A stretch of 64,000 nucleotides of DNA from Dechloromonas sp. TW-R-39-2 (lineage in GTDB: Bacteria > Pseudomonadota > Gammaproteobacteria > Burkholderiales > Rhodocyclaceae), in assembly GCF_016864195.1 (NCBI RefSeq), contig NZ_CP045202.1, positions 1,457,001 through 1,521,000 of the forward strand. The letters run 5' to 3'. Every line of letters begins with the position of its first letter. Within the stretch, counting starts at the first letter, position 1. A program made the translations under genes and the position numbers. Of this stretch, positions 26,570 through 35,442 are shown in pieces. A model generated the notes under the pieces. That model was not told the origin of the DNA. It saw only the letters and a list, made by a program, of their open reading frames with translations, and ran no database searches.

Positions 26570-28718
26570 GGCGCATCACAATCAGGTCGCCGCTTTCTCC
26601 ATGGTTCAGGCGGTTCGAATGCAGTCTGACCAAAGGATCATCGGGGAAGTCGGTGGCCAGCTGGTTGAATAGCGCCGTCGCTTCCGGCCGTTCTTGCTGC
26701 ATCGCCTCAAAGGCGGTTCGATAAGCCTCTTCCGGTGCCTGGCAAGGTGCAAGATCGGCACCCAGTGGCTCATGGACGCTCAGTGCTTCGCTCTTGCCCA
26801 GCAGAATGATTCGTCCGATCGGCCTGGTCCGGGCATTCGGGCAACCGGCCAGCGTTGTGGCCGACAAACATATGCGCGTCCCCAGGTGCTTGTTGACGCT
26901 TTCCAGCCGCGATGCCGTGTTGACCGCGTCACCGAGCGCCCGGTAATCAAACATCGTTTTTCCACCGAAGTTGCCGACGATGACTTCGCCGGAATGCACA
27001 CCGATCCGGGTTTGGCCGAAGGCGATTCCCCGGGCTTGCTGCTCGCTGGCGTAGTGGCTGGCAAAAGCCTGCATCTCCAGCGCGCAGGCCAGGGCGCGGG
27101 CCTGGTGGTCGGCCTGGAACACGGGGGCGGAAAACATGATGGCGACCGCGTCCCCGACAATCCGGTCGAGGGTGCCTTCGTAACGGAAGGCGATGGCAAT
27201 CATTGCATCGAGGTAGTCGTTGAGCAGTGTTACCGCATCGGCTGGATCGATGCTTTCCATCAAATGGGTAAATCCGGCCAGGTCGGTGAAAATGAAGCTG
27301 CATTCCTGACGTCGCCCGCCGAGTGCCATGGCGTCGGGGTGTTCAATCAAATGCGATACCCGGTTGGGTGAAACGTAGCGGGTGAAGGCGGTTTTGATCC
27401 AACGCTGTTCGCGCTCGCTGGTGAAGTGCTGAAACAGGCTGCACAGGAAAAAGCTCAGGATCAGTCCGATCGCCGGGGTGGCCGAATCGAGCAGTAGTTG
27501 ATAGTCGGCAAAGGCGTGCCAGCCTGCGCCGAGCAGTGCGGTCAGCAGAAGCAGGCTGGCGGCAGCGGCGTAAAGAACGCGCATGCGCAGGGCGAGCAGG
27601 CCGACAAGCAGGCAGCAGGCGAGCAAGACGATGGCTTCGATGGCACGGGCCCAGCCCGGTCGTTGCAGGAAATGGCCGGTCAGGACTTGTTCGAGCGCCT
27701 GGGCATGCGCTTCGACTCCCGGAATGATATGGCCGAGCGGACTGAAGCGCAGATCCATCAGGCCCTGGGCCGAGCTGCCGATCAGCACGATGTGCCCGGC
27801 CAGTTTGTTGGCCGGAATCCGTTCGTCGAACAGTTCCCAGGCCGGAATGTAGCGCTCGCGAACCGGGCGGCTGTAATGCACCCAGATTTCGCCGTGGGCA
27901 GTGGTCGGGATGATTTGCTCGCCAATCCGTATTTGCGTCAGCCCGGCGCCATGGCCGGCGGATTTGAGAATGATGTTGTGCGTCTCTTGGGCAACGCGCA
28001 AGGCTTCGCTGGCCAGTGTGGGACGGACTTGTCCGGCAATCTGGAGGACCAGCGGTACGCGCCTGACCACGCCGTCGCTATCCGGCACAAAGCTGACGGC
28101 GCCGTTGCCTTGTGCGGCCTGTTCAAGAACCGGCAAGGCCCTGATTGGATTGTCGAAAGCGTGCAACCAGTGGCCTGGCGGATCGCCGGCATAGACAAAG
28201 CGTGCCGCTTTGGGCGAAGCGTCGGCTGCTGCGGTCGACGCTGCATTAACCGGGAAATCGTTTTGCGTCGTGGCAAAACCGAGTACGACGCCGGCTTGTT
28301 CGATATGTTTGGCAAATATCGTGTCGTGATCCGGCAATGCGGCAATTTCCCGGGCTTGCCGCTCATTCAGCGGCCAGTGAGCCGAAACGATTTGCGGCGA
28401 AGTCCGGTCGGCTTCGGCAAACATCACATCAAAGACAATGGCTGCCGCACCAGCCTCACTGAGCCGGTCGACCATCTCGGCCATGCGGGTCCGCGGCCAT
28501 GGCCATTGACCCAGGTGGCTCAAGCTGTCGTCGTCGATATCGATGATGCGGACAGGTGCAGCCTGGTATGCGCGGGGCGACCAGCGCTGATACTGGTCGA
28601 ACAGGTTATTGCGCAGGGCCTGCAAGGGCAGGGGATCGAGAGTCAACAGCAGCAGTCCGCAGAGCGCCGGCAGAACGGGCAAAAGCAACGCCAGGCGGCT
28701 GCCGTGGATTTTGTTCAT
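26562..28718 (-). CDS. CHASE2 sensor adenylate cyclase (class III)
   Basis: A 718-residue membrane sensor. An N-terminal anchor helix (about 9-28) is followed by a periplasmic CHASE2 domain (about 35-330; RIIDIDDDSLSHLGQWPWPR is its hallmark). Three membrane helices (about 345-430) then lead to a class III nucleotide cyclase domain (about 465-650). The catalytic domain has both metal aspartates (FIFTDLAGFT and IVGDAVAIM) and GDAVNTASRLES with the transition-state Asn/Arg. The substrate is probably ATP, but substrate specificity is by family only. The signal is unknown. It converges on the FecR/OmpA pair and diverges from the HD-GYP-type sensor. Confidence 0.88.
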   Translation of the reverse strand: MNKIHGSRLALLLPVLPALCGLLLLTLDPLPLQALRNNLFDQYQRWSPRAYQAAPVRIIDIDDDSLSHLGQWPWPRTRMAEMVDRLSEAGAAAIVFDVMFAEADRTSPQIVSAHWPLNERQAREIAALPDHDTIFAKHIEQAGVVLGFATTQNDFPVNAASTAAADASPKAARFVYAGDPPGHWLHAFDNPIRALPVLEQAAQGNGAVSFVPDSDGVVRRVPLVLQIAGQVRPTLASEALRVAQETHNIILKSAGHGAGLTQIRIGEQIIPTTAHGEIWVHYSRPVRERYIPAWELFDERIPANKLAGHIVLIGSSAQGLMDLRFSPLGHIIPGVEAHAQALEQVLTGHFLQRPGWARAIEAIVLLACCLLVGLLALRMRVLYAAAASLLLLTALLGAGWHAFADYQLLLDSATPAIGLILSFFLCSLFQHFTSEREQRWIKTAFTRYVSPNRVSHLIEHPDAMALGGRRQECSFIFTDLAGFTHLMESIDPADAVTLLNDYLDAMIAIAFRYEGTLDRIVGDAVAIMFSAPVFQADHQARALACALEMQAFASHYASEQQARGIAFGQTRIGVHSGEVIVGNFGGKTMFDYRALGDAVNTASRLESVNKHLGTRICLSATTLAGCPNARTRPIGRIILLGKSEALSVHEPLGADLAPCQAPEEAYRTAFEAMQQERPEATALFNQLATDFPDDPLVRLHSNRLNHGESGDLIVMRQK

Positions 28719-28890
28719 GGGCGATGGGCCTTGATTCGTAGTGGTGACTTTTCTCGATCGGAGAATTGTAAATTCATTTATACATTTATTTTGGGTAATG
28801 CTATTTTTCTGAAAATTGTGGTTTTTCGGTCAGATTGTTCTTGTTGCAATTTGATGGTTGCTTGATTTCTGCCGCGAGAAAAAATCAAAA
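28719..28890. other. AT-rich divergent intergenic region
   Basis: This is the most AT-rich stretch of the window, with T-tracts and several TATA-like words in both directions (for example TTTATACATTTA near 28777). It must hold the divergent promoters of the CHASE2 cyclase and the HD-GYP-type sensor. No clean hexamer pair or palindrome stands out. Confidence 0.4.
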
Positions 28891-31890
28891 GTGTCGATCC
28901 TGTCGCGATTCAACATCAGTTTCCAAAATTGGGTTCTAGGCACGACAACATTGCTTGTCGGCTTGTTGACCGCGGCATTCCTGGTCACCCTGGTCGGCAG
29001 TTTTTCGCATATCTCCGAGGAAAACGCAGTCACGCAGTTTTCCCTGATCGCCCGGCAGGCGTCGATGCAACTGGAAACCTTGTTGAACAACAATGCCCGC
29101 TTCGTCGCCACTCAGGCCCGTGCCGACCTCGATCAGTTCGTGACGCACGGCCAGCTCAACCAGCGGGATATGGTGTCAACCTTCATCAGTTCGCTGGAGG
29201 CCGATACCAGTCTTTACTCGCACCATTTCGGCCTGGCCAACGATGAATTCCTGCAAGTCATCGCCATGCGCGACGAGGCGCGTATCCGCCAGGCAGTCGG
29301 CGCTCCTGAACAGGCAGCTTTTGCGGTCCGGCGCATCACGCGCAGCGTGCAGGGCGGGCGTCAGGAAAACTGGCAATTCCTGGATGCCAACCGCCGCTAC
29401 CTGTCACGGCGCGAGGCCGTGGCCACTTTTCTGCCAACTGCGCGTCCGTGGTACAACGGCGCCTTGCAGCGAGGCAGCATTGCGCTGACCGAGCCCTATC
29501 TTTTTGCCTCGACCGGTCAGTTGGGGATCACCGTCTCGACGCCCTTGCCGGAAAAGGCTGGCGTGCTGGCCACCGATCTCAGCCTGGATTCCTTGCAGGG
29601 CTTTCTTTCCCGCCTGAGCCTTTCGCCCAATGCGGCCATCCTGATGCAGGACAGTGCCGGGCGCTTGCTTGCCTTTCATGGTAAGGGCGAACGGTTCTCC
29701 GCACTTTCCCCGGCTGCCTTGAGTCTGCCGGACAGCCTTGGCAGTCCCTATCTCGGTTTTCTGCAGAGCGGCATCAGCCTGGGTGGGGCATCGGTCATGC
29801 GTCTGGGCGAGGGGCGTGCCAACGAAAAATTCGTGGTCACCGAATATCGCTCCGAGGTTCTTGGGGGGCAGGCGTTCAGGGTGGTCGTCCTGGCGCCGCT
29901 GAGCGATTTTTCCGAGCCGTTCATGCGGGCCGAACGCAATGTGCTGATCGTTTCCGGGCTGTTGCTGATTCTACTGTTGCCACTTTCCCTGATCGGTTCG
30001 CGGCAGGTGTCCCGTTCCCTGGTGGCCATGGCCGGCGATTCGGAACGGATCAAGCGGCTTGATTTCTCCGGCCAGCCGCACCAGCCGGATACCTTCCTCT
30101 ACGAAATACAGGCGCTTGGCGAAGCGCAGGTGGTGATGCAGGAGGCGATCCGGCGACGCACGACCGCCCTGGAGCAGGCGCAAAACAAGCTGGCCAGCCT
30201 GGTTGATAACGGTTTGCTGCTTTCCAGGGAGCAGGACCGCACCGTCCTGCTCAAGCACATCCTGTTCGGTGCGCGCGATATCGCCCACTGTGCTGCGGCG
30301 ACCTTGTACCTTAAAACCGAGCAGAACACGCTGCGTTTTGCCTTGCGGACCAGCGACGACGAACTGCCGGCGCAGGAAATTCCGCTCTTTGATCCGCTCA
30401 GCGGGGCGCCGAACGAACACTACGTCGTCACCCACGCCGCCTTGCGCAACCAGACGGTGATCATTGACGATGTCTACGCCGAAACCCGGTTCGACCTGAG
30501 CGGTACCCGGCGATTCAGCGAGGATTCCGGATTCCGCACGGTTTCGATGTTGACCGTGCCATTGTCGCCGCGCGAAGGCGAGGTGATCGGCCTGATCCAG
30601 TTGCTCAATGCGCTTGATCCGGAAACCGGCGAGGTGATCCCGTTCCATCCCGACATCGTCGGCTATGTCGAGGCCCTGGCTGCCCAATCGGCCGTCGCGC
30701 TGGAAAACCAGAATTTGCTGGAGGCGCAGAAAGTCCTGATGGACTCGCTGATCAAGATCATCGCCGGAGCAATCGACGCCAAGAGTGCTTATACCGGCGG
30801 GCATTGCGAACGAGTGCCCGAACTGGCCGTGATGCTGGCCGAAGCGGCATGCGAGGCGACGACCGGCAGCCTGGCCGAGTTCAGCTTCAAGACGGATGAC
30901 GAGTGGCGTGAGTTCAGAATCGGTGCCTGGCTGCACGATTGCGGCAAGGTGACGACGCCGGAATTCGTGGTCGACAAAGCCACCAAGCTGGAAACGATCT
31001 ACAACCGGATTCACGAAATTCGTACCCGCTTCGAGGTGCTGCTGCGCGATGCCCGGATTGCGCAACTCGAAGCGCTGCAGGCCGGTTGTCCGGAAAACCG
31101 GGCAGCGGCCGAGTTTGCTGAGCGCAAACAGCAATTGCTCGATGATTTCGCCTTCGTTGCCGAATGCAATGTCGGCGGCGAATTCATGGCTGCGGAGCGC
31201 GTCGACCGCATCAAACAGATCGGCGCCCGGCATTGGGTGCGCCATTTCGATGACCGCCTCGGTCTGAGCAACGATGAACTGATGCGCTATGCCGAACTGG
31301 CGCCTGTCGCAACGCCGGCCGTCGAAACCTTGCTGGCCGACAAGCCGTGGCATGTCGTGCCGCGGCTGCGTGGTGCACAGTTCGACGCCAGGCACGGTTT
31401 CCAGGTGACCGTGCCGGAAAATCTTTACAACTTCGGCGAGCTTTACAACCTGGCCATCGGCAAGGGAACGCTGACCGAAGAAGAGCGCTTCAAAATCAAC
31501 GAACACATCATGCAGACGATCGTCATGCTCGATCAGATGCCTTTCCCGAAACATCTGCGCCGTGTTCCGGAATATGCCGGGACGCACCATGAAACGATGA
31601 TTGGCACCGGTTATCCGCGTCGGCTGGATGCCGGAAGCCTGTCGATTCCGTCGCGCATCATGGCGATTGCCGATATTTTTGAGGCGTTGACCGCGTCGGA
31701 CCGGCCCTACAAGAAGGGCAAGACCTTGTCCGAGGCGATCAAGATTCTTTCCTTCTTCAAGAAAGACCGGCACATCGACCCGGAGCTGTTCGATCTTTTC
31801 CTGACCTCCGGCGCCTACCGGCTTTATGGCCAGCGCTTCCTCAAGCCGGAGCAGGTGGACGACGTCGATATTTCCCGCTTCATCGGCTGA
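28891..31890 (+). CDS. Membrane sensor with Cache-like, GAF and divergent HD-GYP domains
   Basis: About 999 residues. Helix about 15-38, a periplasmic Cache-like region (about 45-330), helix about 355-375, a GAF domain (about 440-590), then an HD-GYP-type phosphohydrolase domain to the end. The HD motif is LHDCGK (His682, Asp683) and the signature is HHETMIGTGYP (899-909). Two things are odd. The two halves are about 225 residues apart instead of about 70, meaning an insertion of some 155 residues, and the usual DG before GYP reads IG. Cyclic di-GMP hydrolysis is therefore possible but not assured. The GTG at 28891 is chosen for lack of an ATG; TTG 28858 is an alternative. Confidence 0.82.
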   Translation: MSILSRFNISFQNWVLGTTTLLVGLLTAAFLVTLVGSFSHISEENAVTQFSLIARQASMQLETLLNNNARFVATQARADLDQFVTHGQLNQRDMVSTFISSLEADTSLYSHHFGLANDEFLQVIAMRDEARIRQAVGAPEQAAFAVRRITRSVQGGRQENWQFLDANRRYLSRREAVATFLPTARPWYNGALQRGSIALTEPYLFASTGQLGITVSTPLPEKAGVLATDLSLDSLQGFLSRLSLSPNAAILMQDSAGRLLAFHGKGERFSALSPAALSLPDSLGSPYLGFLQSGISLGGASVMRLGEGRANEKFVVTEYRSEVLGGQAFRVVVLAPLSDFSEPFMRAERNVLIVSGLLLILLLPLSLIGSRQVSRSLVAMAGDSERIKRLDFSGQPHQPDTFLYEIQALGEAQVVMQEAIRRRTTALEQAQNKLASLVDNGLLLSREQDRTVLLKHILFGARDIAHCAAATLYLKTEQNTLRFALRTSDDELPAQEIPLFDPLSGAPNEHYVVTHAALRNQTVIIDDVYAETRFDLSGTRRFSEDSGFRTVSMLTVPLSPREGEVIGLIQLLNALDPETGEVIPFHPDIVGYVEALAAQSAVALENQNLLEAQKVLMDSLIKIIAGAIDAKSAYTGGHCERVPELAVMLAEAACEATTGSLAEFSFKTDDEWREFRIGAWLHDCGKVTTPEFVVDKATKLETIYNRIHEIRTRFEVLLRDARIAQLEALQAGCPENRAAAEFAERKQQLLDDFAFVAECNVGGEFMAAERVDRIKQIGARHWVRHFDDRLGLSNDELMRYAELAPVATPAVETLLADKPWHVVPRLRGAQFDARHGFQVTVPENLYNFGELYNLAIGKGTLTEEERFKINEHIMQTIVMLDQMPFPKHLRRVPEYAGTHHETMIGTGYPRRLDAGSLSIPSRIMAIADIFEALTASDRPYKKGKTLSEAIKILSFFKKDRHIDPELFDLFLTSGAYRLYGQRFLKPEQVDDVDISRFIG

Positions 31891-32046
31891 TCACCGGATG
31901 GCAGGGCGCCCGTGTTTGGTGCGCTGCTCGGTAAAATGCTCCTTGGATTGGTGCGGAACCTGATTTAGGCTCAATTAAATCAGTGGCTTATGGGCTGGTT
32001 CGTGTCTTGCTTTGAGGGAGGTAATCCATCTCTCCGGAGCAAGCCC

Positions 32047-35000
32047 GTGTCGATCCACGTCGCCCTGAATCACGTCACTCACTACACTTACGACCGCCTG
32101 GTCAATCTGGGTCCGCAAATCATTCGTCTGCGCCCCTGCCCGCATTCGCGCAGCCGGATCTTGTCGTATTCGCTGAAAATCGGGCCGGAAACGCATTTCA
32201 TCAACTGGCAGCAGGATCCGCAGGGCAATTACCTGGCTCGCCTGGTTTTTCCGGAAAAAACGAAGGAATTCCGGATTGAGGTTGATCTGGTCGCCGAAAT
32301 GTCGGTGATCAACCCCTTCGACTTCTTCCTCGAGCCGCACGCCGAACACATTCCCTTTGCTTACGAGGACTGGCAGCGTCACGAGCTGACGCCTTATCTC
32401 TACAAACTGCCGGCAACGCCCTTGTTCAAGAAATACGTGGACAGCATTGCGCTCGAAAAAACGCCGAGCGTCGATTTTCTGGTCGCCCTCAATGCCCGTG
32501 TCCAGGCCGACATCGGCTACACCATCCGTCTCGAACCCGGCGTCCAGACGCCGGAAGAGTCGCTGACCAAGCGGACCGGATCGTGTCGTGATTCAGCCTG
32601 GTTGCTGGTCCAGATACTGCGCCACCTCGGCCTGGCGGCGCGTTTCGTTTCGGGTTATTTGATCCAGTTGACCGCGGACGTCAAATCGCTTGATGGGCCG
32701 AGCGGGCCGGAAGCCGATTTCACCGACCTGCACGCCTGGTGCGAGGTTTATTTGCCGGGCGCCGGCTGGGTCGGTCTTGATCCGACATCCGGTCTGTTTG
32801 CCGGTGAAGGCCATATCCCGCTCGCCTGTACCCCCGAACCGGCCTCGGCTGCCCCGGTGACCGGCGGCATCGACAAATGCGAAACCGAATTCGAGCATCG
32901 CATGCAGGTGACTCGCATCTGGGAAGCGCCACGCGTCACCAAGCCTTATTCCGATGAACAATGGGTCGAGATCGAGGGGCTGGGCCACCGGATCGACGAA
33001 AAACTGCAGGCCATGGATGTCCGCCTGACGCAGGGGGGCGAGCCGACCTTTGTCGCGGTCGACGACCCGGATGGCGAAGAATGGAATACGGCGGCGATGG
33101 GCCCGACCAAGCGTTTGCTGGCGGCCGACCTGTTCCACCGTCTGCGCGAAAAATATGCGCCGTACGGCCTGATGCATTTCGGCCAGGGCAAGTGGTATCC
33201 CGGCGAACAACTGCCGCGCTGGAGCCTGTCCTGCTTCTGGCGGACCGACGGCGAGCCGCTGTGGAACAAGCCGACGCTCTACGCCAGCGAAAAACTCGAT
33301 TACGGTGCGACCAGCGCCCATTCGGTGCAGTTCATGCGCCGTGTGGCCGAAAAGCTCGAACTCGATCCGCAGCATGTTTTCCCGACCTTCGAGGACAGTT
33401 ACTACTACCTGTGGCGCGAGCGCCGCTTGCCGGGCAACGTCGATCCCTTCGATTCGCGGTTGGACGATGCGCTGGAGCGCGAACGGCTGATGAAGGTGTT
33501 TACCCAGGGCCTGACGCACACCGTCGGCCACGTTTTTCCGATCATGAAGAATACGGCTGGCCAGTGGCAGACCGGGCCGTGGTTCCTGCGTGCCGAGCGT
33601 TGCTATCTGCATCCGGGCGATTCGCCGATGGGTTATCGCCTGCCGCTCGATTCGCAACCGTGGGCAACGCAGGGCGATTATCCCTACGTTAATCCGGTCG
33701 ACTCGAGCCAGCCGCTGGCCCCGCTGCGCAGCCATGCCGAGATTCGCCGTCAGTTCGGTGCGGCGGCGCAGCGCGTCGTTCCGGGCAACGCCACCGTTTC
33801 AGGCAAGGGGCGAGCCAGCGACAGCCGGCCGGGTTTCAAGGAATCGGCCGGCTGGATCACGCGTCTGGCGATGTGTGCCGAGGCACGCAATGGCCGGCTT
33901 TACATCTTCATGCCGCCAACCGGCTGCCTTGAGGATTATCTGGAATTGCTCGCGGCCGTCGAGTCGACCGCGGAAGACCTCGCCATGCCGGTCATCATCG
34001 AAGGTTACGAGCCGCCGTCCGACCCGCGCCTGACCAATTTCCGCGTCACGCCCGACCCCGGCGTGATCGAAGTGAATATTCATCCCTCACGCAACTGGGA
34101 CCAACTGGTCGAGCAAACGACGCACCTGTACGACGCGGCGCACCATTCGCGGCTGACCAGCGAGAAATTCATGGTCGATGGACGCCACACCGGCACCGGC
34201 GGCGGCAATCACTTCGTGCTCGGTGGTGCGACACCGAACGATTCGCCTTTCCTCCGCCGGCCGGATCTGCTCAAGAGCCTGATCGCCTACTGGCACAACC
34301 ATCCCAGCCTTTCATACCTGTTCTCCGGCCTGTTCATCGGCCCGACCAGCCAGGCACCGCGTCTCGACGAAGCGCGCAACGACAGTCTTTACGAACTGGA
34401 AATCGCCTTCAAGCAAATTCCGCCGGCTGGCCAAAATGTGCCGCCCTGGCTGGTCGACCGCATCCTGCGCAATCTGCTGACCGATGTGACCGGCAATACG
34501 CACCGTTCCGAATTTTGCATCGACAAGCTCTTCTCGCCGGACGGCCCGACCGGTCGCCTCGGCCTGCTTGAACTGCGCGCCTTCGAAATGCCGCCGCACG
34601 CCCGCATGTCGCTGGCCCAGCAGTTGCTGCTTCGCGCCATGATCGCCCGTTTCTGGGAAACGCCTTACGAGCCGGCCCGCCTGGCGCGCTGGGGCACCGA
34701 GTTGCATGATCGTTTCATGCTGCCGCATTACGCCGAGCAGGATTTCCGTGATGTGATGGAAGAAATGAGCGCCGCCGGCTATCCCTTCAAGGCCGAATGG
34801 TTTGCGCCGCATTTTGAATTCCGTTTCCCGAAATACGGCGATTTCGCCGTCAAGGGCATCGAGTTCGAGTTGCGTCACGCGCTCGAACCCTGGCATGTCA
34901 TGGGCGAGGAGGGCGCACCGGGCGGTACCGTGCGCTACGTCGATTCTTCGGTCGAGCGCGTCCAGGTCAAACTGCGCGGCTTGCCGCCTGACCGTTACCA

Positions 35001-35364
35001 GCTGACCTGCAACGGCGTCGCCGTGCCACTCCAGCCGACCGGCATCAACGGCGAGTTCGTCGCCGGGGTCCGCTACCGGGCCTGGCAGCCGGCGTCGTGC
35101 CTGCATCCGACGATTGGCGTGCATGTGCCGCTGGTTTTCGATCTGGTCGATACCTGGATGCAGCGTTCGCTCGGCGGTTGCCAGTACCATGTGGCGCATC
35201 CCGGGGGGCGAAATTTTGATACTTTCCCGGTCAACGCCTTCGAAGCTGAAAGTCGCCGCCTGGCCCGCTTCTTCCGTTTTGGGCATAGCCCCGGGCGGAT
35301 GCAGGTCCGGGCGCCGGAGCACAGCGCCGAGCACCCGTTTACGCTAGACTTGCGCCGTTTCTAA
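32047..35364 (+). CDS. Transglutaminase fused to DUF2126 predicted amidoligase
   Basis: A 1105-residue protein. The N-terminal part (about 1-290) is a transglutaminase-like cysteine peptidase module with its beta-sandwich leader. The triad is Cys180 (TGSCRDSAW), His229 (DLHAWCEVY) and Asp245 (GLDPTSG). Residues about 310-1105 are DUF2126 (PF09899), proposed to be a glutamine-synthetase-fold amidoligase; clear stretches are LTQGGEPTFVAVDD, FGQGKWYPGEQLPRW and GTGGGNHFVLGG (716 on). One chain may thus both cut and make amide bonds; the substrate is unknown. GTG 32047 has GGAG eight bases upstream and gives the family start. It leads a run with an ATP-grasp/alpha-E fusion and a second transglutaminase. 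Confidence 0.9.
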   Translation: MSIHVALNHVTHYTYDRLVNLGPQIIRLRPCPHSRSRILSYSLKIGPETHFINWQQDPQGNYLARLVFPEKTKEFRIEVDLVAEMSVINPFDFFLEPHAEHIPFAYEDWQRHELTPYLYKLPATPLFKKYVDSIALEKTPSVDFLVALNARVQADIGYTIRLEPGVQTPEESLTKRTGSCRDSAWLLVQILRHLGLAARFVSGYLIQLTADVKSLDGPSGPEADFTDLHAWCEVYLPGAGWVGLDPTSGLFAGEGHIPLACTPEPASAAPVTGGIDKCETEFEHRMQVTRIWEAPRVTKPYSDEQWVEIEGLGHRIDEKLQAMDVRLTQGGEPTFVAVDDPDGEEWNTAAMGPTKRLLAADLFHRLREKYAPYGLMHFGQGKWYPGEQLPRWSLSCFWRTDGEPLWNKPTLYASEKLDYGATSAHSVQFMRRVAEKLELDPQHVFPTFEDSYYYLWRERRLPGNVDPFDSRLDDALERERLMKVFTQGLTHTVGHVFPIMKNTAGQWQTGPWFLRAERCYLHPGDSPMGYRLPLDSQPWATQGDYPYVNPVDSSQPLAPLRSHAEIRRQFGAAAQRVVPGNATVSGKGRASDSRPGFKESAGWITRLAMCAEARNGRLYIFMPPTGCLEDYLELLAAVESTAEDLAMPVIIEGYEPPSDPRLTNFRVTPDPGVIEVNIHPSRNWDQLVEQTTHLYDAAHHSRLTSEKFMVDGRHTGTGGGNHFVLGGATPNDSPFLRRPDLLKSLIAYWHNHPSLSYLFSGLFIGPTSQAPRLDEARNDSLYELEIAFKQIPPAGQNVPPWLVDRILRNLLTDVTGNTHRSEFCIDKLFSPDGPTGRLGLLELRAFEMPPHARMSLAQQLLLRAMIARFWETPYEPARLARWGTELHDRFMLPHYAEQDFRDVMEEMSAAGYPFKAEWFAPHFEFRFPKYGDFAVKGIEFELRHALEPWHVMGEEGAPGGTVRYVDSSVERVQVKLRGLPPDRYQLTCNGVAVPLQPTGINGEFVAGVRYRAWQPASCLHPTIGVHVPLVFDLVDTWMQRSLGGCQYHVAHPGGRNFDTFPVNAFEAESRRLARFFRFGHSPGRMQVRAPEHSAEHPFTLDLRRF

Positions 35365-35442
35365 TCCCCCGAATGCGGGTTGCGGCCTCAAGCGCCGCAG
35401 CATAGGGCCATCAAGGCCCGCCCGCACTGCTTCCCAGGCTGC

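Noticed and set aside
27498..28865. 455-codon plus-strand frame over the CHASE2 cyclase
   Set aside because: The minus strand has a complete cyclase; this frame has no domain and runs into the AT-rich promoter region.
29971..31773. 600-codon minus-strand frame over the HD-GYP-type sensor
   Set aside because: Shadow of a recognised gene with HD and GYP motifs.
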